Positions 5,845 to 10,904 of a DNA stretch of 10,904 nucleotides are shown in pieces (within the stretch, counting starts at the first letter, position 1; each line of letters opens with the position of its first letter). Where the stretch lies: positions 1 through 10,904 of the forward strand of contig DLSX01000041.1 of the NCBI GenBank assembly GCA_002500765.1, given 5' to 3'. The position numbers and the translations under genes were made by a program. The notes under the pieces were generated by a model. The model saw only the letters and a list, made by a program, of their open reading frames with translations, ran no database searches and was not told the origin of the DNA. Source of the DNA: Neorhizobium sp. UBA7851 (lineage in GTDB: Bacteria > Pseudomonadota > Alphaproteobacteria > Rhizobiales > Rhizobiaceae).

Positions 5845-6360
5845 ATGGCGCTGGCAGGTTCCACCACGAGATTCAGCAGCGGAGTTGCCTATGCCGGCTT
5901 TTTGACCCTTGCCATGGCGGCAACGGTCGGCAGCGCGCTGGGTTTCGAACATATCGGCGGCTATATTCCCTGCGCGCTCTGCCTGCTCGAGCGTGATCCC
6001 TATTATTTCGGCATCCCGATCGGCATTCTCGCCCTTGGTTCGGCTGCCTTCGGCCTGCCGTCCTGGATCACCCGCTCGCTTCTCGCCGTCGTCGGCATCA
6101 TGATGCTGGTCGGCGGCGGCATGGGTGTCTATCACTCCGGTGTCGAATGGGGCTTCTGGCCGGGACCGACCGCCTGCGGCGGCAGCTCGGCAGTCACCAC
6201 CAATGCCGGCAATCTTCTGGGCGACCTCAACACGGTGCATGGTCCCTCCTGCGCCGATGCGGCGCTGCGCGTGCTTGGCCTTTCCTTCGCCGGCTGGAAC
6301 GTCGTTGCCAGCGTCTTCCTCGCAGCCGTCGCCTTCATCGGCGTGAAGAAGGCCGCATAA
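5845..6360 (+). CDS. dsbB: Disulfide bond formation protein B
   Basis: A 171-residue inner-membrane protein with about four transmembrane helices (roughly 12-33, 55-71, 77-97 and 143-167). DsbB reoxidises DsbA-type thiol oxidases in the periplasm and passes the electrons to quinone. The first cysteine pair is Cys43-Ala-Leu-Cys46 after helix 1, followed by LERDPY (E. coli: CVLCIYER). The second pair is Cys111 and Cys136 in the long periplasmic loop between helices 3 and 4. The ATG at 5845 has an excellent AAAGGAG Shine-Dalgarno 7 nt upstream; longer in-frame starts back to 5638 would only add non-hydrophobic leader sequence. The 247-bp gap upstream shows no gene. The stop codon lies inside the terminator hairpin, so the gene is probably monocistronic. 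Confidence 0.9.
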   Translation: MALAGSTTRFSSGVAYAGFLTLAMAATVGSALGFEHIGGYIPCALCLLERDPYYFGIPIGILALGSAAFGLPSWITRSLLAVVGIMMLVGGGMGVYHSGVEWGFWPGPTACGGSSAVTTNAGNLLGDLNTVHGPSCADAALRVLGLSFAGWNVVASVFLAAVAFIGVKKAA

Positions 6361-6370
6361 GCGGCCTTTT
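6349..6370 (+). terminator. Intrinsic terminator overlapping the dsbB stop
   Basis: AAGGCCGC, loop ATAA, GCGGCCTT, then TT: a perfect 8-bp stem ending in four Ts. The loop contains the TAA stop of dsbB, so the last codons form the left arm. It may also work leftward for the convergent HNH gene, whose stop is at 6408. Confidence 0.85.
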
Positions 6371-6407
6371 GCAAATCGGCAGATGCAAACCGGGGGATGC
6401 GGCCCGA

Positions 6408-6965
6408 TCAGGGCTGCAGCTCGGTATCCCAGTAGAGATAGTCCATCCAGCTTTCATGCAGGTAGTTCGGCGGAAACAGCCGGCCGTTATTGTGAAGGTC
6501 CTGCACGCTCGGCGCATAGGGCCTCTGATGCGGGATCATGCCGGCCTGTTTCGGCAGTTTGCTGCCCTTCCTGAGATTGCAGGGCGAACAGGCCGCCACG
6601 ACATTTTCCCAGGTCGTCTCGCCGCCATGGGCGCGCGGAATGACGTGGTCGAAGGTCAGCTCGTCATGCGCGCCGCAATACTGGCATTCGAACTTGTCGC
6701 GCAGGAAGACGTTGAACCGGGTAAAGGCCGGGTTGCGGGTCGGCTGCACATAGGTCTTGAGGCTGACGACGCTCGGCACCCGCATGGTGAAGCTGGGCGA
6801 GCAGACGGAATGGTCGTATTCGGCAATGATGTTCACACGGTCAAGGAAGACCGCCTTGATCGCGTCCTGCCAGGACCACAACGACAAGGGATAGTAACTC
6901 AGCGGCCGGTAGTCAGCGTTCAAGACGAGCGCCGGCAAGGCCTGCGGGGAGACTGCAATCGTCAA
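6408..6965 (-). CDS. HNH endonuclease
   Basis: A 185-residue protein with a central HNH nuclease domain. Cys94-x2-Cys97 and Cys126-x2-Cys129 form the structural zinc site. Asp106-His107 (FDHVIPRAHGG), Asn121 and Asn130 give the beta-beta-alpha metal site. This is the McrA/RRXRR-like class of stand-alone HNH proteins, widespread and highly conserved in Rhizobiales. Its biological target is not known; DNA repair or RNA/DNA processing are both possible. The start is TTG at 6963-6965, supported by a TAGGAG Shine-Dalgarno 7 nt upstream on the minus strand and by the conserved beginning TIAVSPQALPALVLNADYRPL. It is convergent with dsbB and lies about 100 bp downstream of the DNA glycosylase gene on the same strand, which may mean a DNA-repair pairing. 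Confidence 0.88.
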   Translation of the reverse strand: MTIAVSPQALPALVLNADYRPLSYYPLSLWSWQDAIKAVFLDRVNIIAEYDHSVCSPSFTMRVPSVVSLKTYVQPTRNPAFTRFNVFLRDKFECQYCGAHDELTFDHVIPRAHGGETTWENVVAACSPCNLRKGSKLPKQAGMIPHQRPYAPSVQDLHNNGRLFPPNYLHESWMDYLYWDTELQP

Positions 6966-7035
6966 GTGACGCTCCTACCCGATTCGGCATCTATCTCCTC
7001 TATATTAGGTCCGTTGTTACAGGATTGTGAAGCCC

Positions 7036-7069
7036 TATAAATGCAGCGGGATAGTTCCCAGCATTTATA
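7036..7069. promoter_or_regulatory. Stem-loop between glycosylase and HNH genes
   Basis: TATAAATGC (7036-7044) and GCATTTATA (7061-7069) are perfect 9-bp inverted arms. An inner GGGA/TCCC stem with a TAGT loop lies between them. The glycosylase stop codon falls in the right arm. It may terminate or stabilise the glycosylase mRNA, or, as a DNA palindrome 71-104 bp before the HNH start, act as an operator. No T-tract follows on the minus strand. Confidence 0.4.
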
Positions 7070-7721
7070 CGATGGGCAAAGCCTCGCGACGCATCGTCGC
7101 GGCGTAATAGGCCCAGAAAAGCCGCGCCGCGATTGACCGGTAGGGAGACCATGATCTGGCGGTTTCGGTGAGCGCCTTTGCGACCGGTCGCGTCTCCATT
7201 GCGAACGCCCGACCGACGGATGCTTGAAGAGCGACATCACCCGATGGAAAGATATCCGCATGGCCGGCGCAGAACATCAGATAGACCTCGGCCGTCCAGG
7301 GACCGATGCCGGGCAGCGCGATCAGCTGCCGCAGCGCCTCCTCGCCTTCAATGGTGCAGATACCGTCGAGATCGATTGCGCCGCTCAGGACGGCACTGGA
7401 CAGCGACTTCAGCGTAGAGGCCTTGGCGCGGGAGAGGCCGAATGTGGCAATGATATCGGGCTGAAACGCCGCATAGGTCTGAGCCGTCACCGGTCCCGCC
7501 GCTTCGATCCGCCGCCAGATCGCATCCGCACTTGCCCGCGACACCATCTGCGAGACGATGATCGAGGCAAGACCGGCAAAACCGGGCGTGGCGAGCCTCA
7601 GCGGAAGGGGGCCGGCGATCTCGGCGATCGGAATGAGGCGAGGGTCGAGCAGCAGGAGCTCTCCGAGACCGATCTGGATGTCGGCGTCATTGCGGATGAT
7701 GCGGAATTGGTTTTCGCCCAT
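7065..7721 (-). CDS. DNA-3-methyladenine glycosylase II (AlkA-type, HhH-GPD)
   Basis: A 218-residue base-excision repair glycosylase that removes alkylated purines from DNA. The helix-hairpin-helix LPGIGPWTAE is at 136-145, and the catalytic aspartate is Asp162 in IFPSGDVALQ, matching Asp238 of E. coli AlkA. The early SIIVSQMVSRASADAIWRRI helix (53-72) is typical of the family. It lacks the N-terminal AlkA_N domain, which makes it a short form common in alphaproteobacteria. I chose the ATG at 7721. A longer frame to 7835 would translate the palindromic repeat at 7740-7770 (SSGLTRGSK), which is characteristic of a repeat and not of protein. The start has only a weak GGA ribosome site. It is divergent from gluQRS and upstream of the HNH gene on the same strand. 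Confidence 0.88.
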   Translation of the reverse strand: MGENQFRIIRNDADIQIGLGELLLLDPRLIPIAEIAGPLPLRLATPGFAGLASIIVSQMVSRASADAIWRRIEAAGPVTAQTYAAFQPDIIATFGLSRAKASTLKSLSSAVLSGAIDLDGICTIEGEEALRQLIALPGIGPWTAEVYLMFCAGHADIFPSGDVALQASVGRAFAMETRPVAKALTETARSWSPYRSIAARLFWAYYAATMRREALPIV

Positions 7722-7739
7722 GTCACATCCATGCTTGCG

Positions 7740-7770
7740 TTTGGATCCTCGGGTCAAGCCCGAGGATGAC
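7740..7770. repeat. Rhizobial palindromic intergenic repeat, copy 1
   Basis: A 31-bp element with perfect 9-bp arms ATCCTCGGG and CCCGAGGAT around TCAAG, flanked by TTTGG and GAC. This short palindrome is very common between genes of Rhizobiales and related alphaproteobacteria. Here it lies 19 bp before the glycosylase ATG. Copy 2, in the opposite orientation, is at 7870-7901. Confidence 0.85.
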
Positions 7771-7869
7771 TGCGGAGAGATTTGTGGCCAGACGTTCAGC
7801 CCCGGCATCTGAAGAAACGTTTCCGCAAGCTCCAAGGACTGCTATCTGCTAGACCCTCACCACAAGCTC

Positions 7870-7901
7870 GTCATCCTCGGGCTTGACCCGAAGGATCCAA
7901 A
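7870..7901. repeat. Rhizobial palindromic intergenic repeat, copy 2 (inverted)
   Basis: This is the reverse complement of copy 1 with a single extra A (CCCGAAGGATCC against CCCGAGGATCC), so its own palindrome is slightly broken. It ends 12 bp before the gluQRS ATG and occupies the place where a ribosome site would be. With copy 1 it encloses the 99-bp divergent promoter region. Confidence 0.85.
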
Positions 7902-7913
7902 CACGAACAAGCA

Positions 7914-8795
7914 ATGCCAGGTTCCCAGCCGAAAAAGCCAGTATTCCGTTTCGCACCAAGCCCGAACGGCCCTCTCCATCTCGGCCACGCCTTGTCCGCA
8001 TTGCTGAACCACGACATGGCAAAGGCAACGGGCGGGCGTTTCCTGCTGCGCATCGAAGACATCGATCTTACCCGCTGCCCCCCCGAATTCGAAGAGATGA
8101 TCTATCGCGACCTCACCTGGCTCGGTCTGAATTGGGAAACACCGGTGCGCCGCCAGTCTGAACATTTTGACGCCTATCGGGAAGCTCTCGACGGGTTGCG
8201 GGAGATGGGGCTGGTCTATCCGGCCTTCCTCACCCGCGGCGAGGTGAAGGCGCGCGTGGCGGACCATGAAGCCAAAGGCGCTGCCTGGCCGCGTGATCCC
8301 GACGGGTCCCCCCTCTATCCCGATGACGACAAAAAACGCAGCGAGACGGAACGCACCGATCTCATCGCACAGGGCGTAAAACACGCATGGCGGCTGGATG
8401 TGGGCAAGGCGGTTGCGCGGATCGGAAGGCCGCTCATGTGGCGGGAAACCGGCGACGGACAGACGGATATTATGAAGGCCGATCCGACACTATGGGGCGA
8501 TGTGATCCTGTCACGCTCGGATGCGCCATCGAGCTATCACCTGTCGGTCGTGGTCGATGATGCGCTGCAGGGCATGACCCATGTGGTGCGCGGACGGGAT
8601 CTTTATGCCGCAACTGCCATCCACCGGCTGCTACAGGAACTGCTTAGGCTTCCCGAACCCGTCTACCACCACCACCGGCTGATCCTTGGGGGAGACGGTC
8701 GCAAGCTGTCGAAAAGCGAGGGATCAACCGGAATTGCGGCTCTTCGGGACGAGGGTCTCTCCGCCGCCGACATTCGCCGCCTCGTCGGGCTGTGA
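7914..8795 (+). CDS. gluQRS: Glutamyl-Q tRNA(Asp) synthetase
   Basis: A 293-residue paralogue of the glutamyl-tRNA synthetase catalytic core without an anticodon-binding domain. The family attaches glutamate to queuosine at position 34 of tRNA(Asp). The ATP site reads FAPSPNGPLHLGHA (13-26), with HLGH as the HIGH signature. RIEDIDLTR, VVDDALQG and VVRGRDL are class-defining, and KLSKS (264-268) is the KMSKS equivalent. The zinc-binding Cys cluster known in E. coli GluQRS is absent: the matching segment reads VYPAFLTRGEVKARV, and the protein has only one cysteine (in LTRCPPEF), as in other alphaproteobacterial forms. The start at 7914 lacks a Shine-Dalgarno because an intergenic repeat ends 12 bp upstream, but the conserved protein begins at VFRFAPSP, so it fits. 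The last 72 bp overlap the convergent yihY-type gene. Confidence 0.93.
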   Translation: MPGSQPKKPVFRFAPSPNGPLHLGHALSALLNHDMAKATGGRFLLRIEDIDLTRCPPEFEEMIYRDLTWLGLNWETPVRRQSEHFDAYREALDGLREMGLVYPAFLTRGEVKARVADHEAKGAAWPRDPDGSPLYPDDDKKRSETERTDLIAQGVKHAWRLDVGKAVARIGRPLMWRETGDGQTDIMKADPTLWGDVILSRSDAPSSYHLSVVVDDALQGMTHVVRGRDLYAATAIHRLLQELLRLPEPVYHHHRLILGGDGRKLSKSEGSTGIAALRDEGLSAADIRRLVGL

Positions 8796-9698
8796 ACGCT
8801 CGGCGCGCTTTGCTTTGCGCTTCTTGTTGACCTGATTGACCACCGAATAGACCTTGTATTTGAGGATCGCGGCGTTGAGCTCGGCACCCAGCATGAAGAT
8901 CACGCCGACCATGTAGAGGAAGACCAGCACGATCATGATCGAGGCGAGCCCCGCATAGGTGGCCGCGTAATTGGCAAAACTGGACAGATAGGCGGCGAAA
9001 CCGAAACCGAAAATCGTCCAGATGACGATGGTCAGCACCACGCCCGGCAACACATCGATGATTCGCCGATCGCCGGCCGGCAACCATTTGTGCGAGAAAA
9101 GCAGACCGATCATCAGAAGCAGGCCGGTGCCGACCAGGCCCCAGTTGGCGAGCGCATTGAGGTCGCTCATCAGCCACGGAAACTTGGTTTCCGCGAAACG
9201 CTGCGCCACCGGCACCGCCAGAAGCACGATGCTGATGACGGCGAAGATGACCACCGCAACGATGACATAACCGAGGCTGGCAAGACGCGTCACATACCAG
9301 GCCCGGGTTTCCGTGACCCGGTAGGCGCGGTTGAGCGAGATGCGAAGGGCCTCGACGCCGTTGGAGGCGAAATAGGCGGCGGCCAGGACCGAGACGGTCA
9401 GCAACCCGCCGCGCGGCATGTCGATCACCCGCTGGATTTCCGACGCGATCGGATTGGCGATATCGGCCGGCCATGCATCGAACATCAGATGGATGGCCGT
9501 TTCGGAAAATCCGCCGGCCCCCAGAAAACCGGCCAGCGCCGTGCCGAAGATCAGGAACGGGAAAAGCGCCAGCAGGCCGGAAAGCGCCACATGGCTTGCC
9601 ATGGCCCAGCCGTCATCCTCCGAGAAATGCCAATAGGCATCCCACAGAACCTTGAAGGCCAATCGGTGCCATCGCGGCCGGCGTATTTCTTCCTGCAA
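8724..9698 (-). CDS. YihY/BrkB-family inner-membrane protein
   Basis: A 324-residue polytopic protein of the YihY/virulence factor BrkB family (once called RNase BN, an outdated name). About six hydrophobic segments can be seen, starting near residues 34-60, 97-120 and 138-166 and ending with GLASIMIVLVFLYMVGVIFMLGAELNAAI. The AYFASNGVEALRISLNRAYRV block and the GAELNA motif are family hallmarks. A basic tail (KKRKAKRAERSQ) follows and is probably cytoplasmic. The start is TTG at 9696-9698 with a GGAG 7 nt upstream; the next Met at residue 32 would remove conserved residues. The role is unsettled, with envelope transport or export proposed. The 3' end runs 72 bp into gluQRS on the opposite strand. 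The 82-bp gap to the SDR gene is a divergent promoter. Confidence 0.9.
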   Translation of the reverse strand: MQEEIRRPRWHRLAFKVLWDAYWHFSEDDGWAMASHVALSGLLALFPFLIFGTALAGFLGAGGFSETAIHLMFDAWPADIANPIASEIQRVIDMPRGGLLTVSVLAAAYFASNGVEALRISLNRAYRVTETRAWYVTRLASLGYVIVAVVIFAVISIVLLAVPVAQRFAETKFPWLMSDLNALANWGLVGTGLLLMIGLLFSHKWLPAGDRRIIDVLPGVVLTIVIWTIFGFGFAAYLSSFANYAATYAGLASIMIVLVFLYMVGVIFMLGAELNAAILKYKVYSVVNQVNKKRKAKRAERSQPDEAANVGGGETLVPKSRNSG

Positions 9699-9742
9699 GG
9701 TCTGCTCCGTTGTGACTTAGGGCGAAATATGGGAGGAACATT

Positions 9743-9760
9743 CTCACTTGTACAGGTGAG
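9743..9760. promoter_or_regulatory. Operator-like palindrome in yihY/SDR divergent promoter
   Basis: CTCACTTGTACAGGTGAG is an 18-bp dyad with 8 of 9 positions paired and one T/G mismatch. Its core TTGTACA is itself nearly symmetric. It lies 20 bp before the SDR start and 44 bp before the yihY start. Size and symmetry suit a dimeric repressor such as a TetR-type protein, but no regulator gene is in the window. Confidence 0.4.
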
Positions 9761-9780
9761 TGCCGAGGAAGAATTCCTGA

Positions 9781-10614
9781 ATGACTGCAACAAGAACGAT
9801 CATCGTCACCGGCTGTTCCTCCGGCATCGGCGCTTATGCGGCAAGGGCATTGAAGGCGGACGGCTGGCGCGTCTTTGCAACGGTGCGAAAGACACAGGAT
9901 CTTGCCGCTCTGGAAGCTGACGGCATGGAGGCGCTGATCCTCGACTACACGAAGCAGGATACGATCGATCAGCTGGTAAAAACCGTGACGACGCGTACCG
10001 GCGGAAAGATCGACGCGCTGTTCAACAACGGCGCTTATGGTCAGCCTGGCGCGGTCGAGGACCTGACGACGGACGTGCTGCGCGTCCAGTTCGAGACGAA
10101 CCTGTTCGGCTGGCATGAACTGACCCGCCAGATCGTTCCCTTGATGCGGGCGAACCGCTGTGGCCGCATCGTCAACTGCTCCTCGATCCTCGGCCTCCTG
10201 CCCTATCGTTATCGCGGCGCCTATACAGCCTCGAAATACGCGCTCGAAGGGCTGACGCTGACCCTGCGCATGGAGCTTGCCGGCAGCGGCATCGAGGTGA
10301 GCCTCATCGAGCCCGGCCCGATCGCCACCCGCTTCACCGCCAATGCACTTGCCAAGATCAGCGAGAATATCGATCTCGAAAACTCACCGCATGCCGCCGA
10401 CTACGAACGGCAACTGAAGCGCCTCGATGGCAGCGGCCCGGTCAACCGCCACAAGCTTGGCCCCGAAGCCGTCTACAAGGTGCTAGATCATGCCCTGAAC
10501 GCGCCTCGTCCAAGACCGCATTATCTGGTAACCAGACCTGCAAAGCAGGGTGCGTTGCTGAAGAGACTGCTTCCGGCCTCGCTCTTCTACGCGCTGATGC
10601 GCCGTATCGACTGA
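9781..10614 (+). CDS. SDR-family NAD(P)-dependent oxidoreductase
   Basis: A 277-residue classical short-chain dehydrogenase/reductase. The Rossmann nucleotide motif is TGCSSGIG (10-17). Arg36 after the second strand hints at NADP preference. NNGA (82-85) replaces the usual NNAG. Asn107, Ser135, Tyr148 and Lys152 (YTASK) form the catalytic tetrad. The PG motif that follows the active site is IEPGPIATRF. A longer C-terminal region of about 80 residues suggests a hydrophobic or lipid-like substrate, but none can be named. A GAGG ribosome site lies about 12 nt before the ATG. The small HIG1-type gene follows 20 bp downstream and may share its transcript. The palindrome at 9743-9760 is a likely control site. 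Confidence 0.9.
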   Translation: MTATRTIIVTGCSSGIGAYAARALKADGWRVFATVRKTQDLAALEADGMEALILDYTKQDTIDQLVKTVTTRTGGKIDALFNNGAYGQPGAVEDLTTDVLRVQFETNLFGWHELTRQIVPLMRANRCGRIVNCSSILGLLPYRYRGAYTASKYALEGLTLTLRMELAGSGIEVSLIEPGPIATRFTANALAKISENIDLENSPHAADYERQLKRLDGSGPVNRHKLGPEAVYKVLDHALNAPRPRPHYLVTRPAKQGALLKRLLPASLFYALMRRID

Positions 10615-10634
10615 CAACTGATGGGAGGCAGGAC

Positions 10635-10838
10635 ATGTCGAGTTTCACCACCATTCTGACCCTGATCGTGATGGGCCTCGTCGTGCTTGTCTTGATCCGC
10701 GGCCTGATCAACATGCTCAAGGGCACAAACGCCAACCGCTCCAACAAGCTGATGCAGCTGCGCGTCATCCTGCAGGCGGTGGCGATCGCGCTGATCATGC
10801 TGACATTGTGGATCACCGGCGGGGGAAGGCCGGGTTGA
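10635..10838 (+). CDS. Twin-transmembrane HIG1-type small membrane protein
   Basis: A 67-residue inner-membrane protein with two helices, about 5-27 and 43-62, joined by a basic loop (KGTNANRSNKLMQLR). The NKLMQLRVILQAVAI segment matches the HIG1 (hypoxia-induced) domain pattern seen in small alphaproteobacterial proteins. Eukaryotic HIG1 proteins associate with cytochrome oxidase; a respiratory role here is inferred from that relationship. A GGGAGG ribosome site lies 8 nt before the ATG. It follows the SDR gene by 20 bp on the same strand. Confidence 0.82.
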   Translation: MSSFTTILTLIVMGLVVLVLIRGLINMLKGTNANRSNKLMQLRVILQAVAIALIMLTLWITGGGRPG

Positions 10839-10872
10839 GTGGGATGGATTTTTGACGAAGCGGATACAGCTG

Positions 10873-10904
10873 CCCCTCATCCGCCTGCCGGCACCTTCTC
10901 CCCG
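10873..10904. repeat. Rhizobial interspersed repeat, cut by window end
   Basis: CCCCTCATCCGCCTGCCGGC followed by ACCTTCTCCCCG is one arm of a repeat found in many intergenic regions of Rhizobium and relatives, usually followed by its complement (GGGGAGAAGG). Only the left part is in the window. Its position just after the HIG1-type gene suits an intergenic element. Confidence 0.65.

Noticed and set aside
7722..7835. N-terminal extension of the DNA glycosylase
   Set aside because: It would translate the palindromic repeat at 7740-7770 and lacks a ribosome site. The family homology begins after 7721.
8644..9474. 276-codon arginine/glycine-rich frame on the minus strand
   Set aside because: A shifted frame of the yihY-type gene; low-complexity Arg/Gly content is typical of out-of-frame GC-rich DNA.

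Overview
The window looks like chromosomal DNA of an alphaproteobacterium of the Rhizobiales (Rhizobium/Agrobacterium/Shinella-like). It is GC-rich, with short AT-rich gaps between genes. Several proteins have the usual rhizobial form: a short GluQRS without zinc cysteines, a twin-transmembrane HIG1-type protein, an HNH endonuclease and a YihY/BrkB protein. Two kinds of short intergenic palindromic repeat common in these genomes are present. Family assignments come from reading the proteins; no database search was run.

Left edge (1-523): the 5' part of a secreted glycine-rich protein on the minus strand, an AT-rich gap, then a complete tRNA-Leu(CAA) with encoded CCA.

Metal region (about 600-4700): two divergent operons share one 80-bp gap. 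Leftward: a CsoR/RcnR-family metal-sensing repressor (DmeR-like), an MFS exporter with a histidine-rich C-terminal tail, and a YqaA/DedA-type membrane protein whose GTG start overlaps the MFS stop. Rightward: a small histidine-rich exported protein, a HupE/UreJ-family membrane protein, and a single-pass anchored periplasmic protein, ending in a strong hairpin. A perfect 7-bp inverted repeat lies in the shared gap just before the repressor start. The simplest reading is a nickel/cobalt homeostasis locus in which the repressor controls efflux and perhaps also the HupE arm. This is inferred from families and layout.

Middle (4840-6370): an unrecognised 93-residue protein, a YkgJ-like cysteine-cluster protein, and a DsbB-type disulfide oxidoreductase whose stop codon lies inside its own terminator hairpin.

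Right half (6400-10904): an HNH endonuclease and an AlkA-type DNA glycosylase on the minus strand; GluQRS on the plus strand, divergent from the glycosylase and separated from it by two inverted copies of a palindromic repeat; a YihY/BrkB membrane protein on the minus strand whose 3' end overlaps the gluQRS 3' end by 72 bp; a classical SDR oxidoreductase preceded by an operator-like palindrome; and a two-helix HIG1-type protein. The window ends inside another rhizobial intergenic repeat. Apart from the metal locus these look like ordinary chromosomal housekeeping and stress genes. No mobile element, CRISPR array or phage gene was found.
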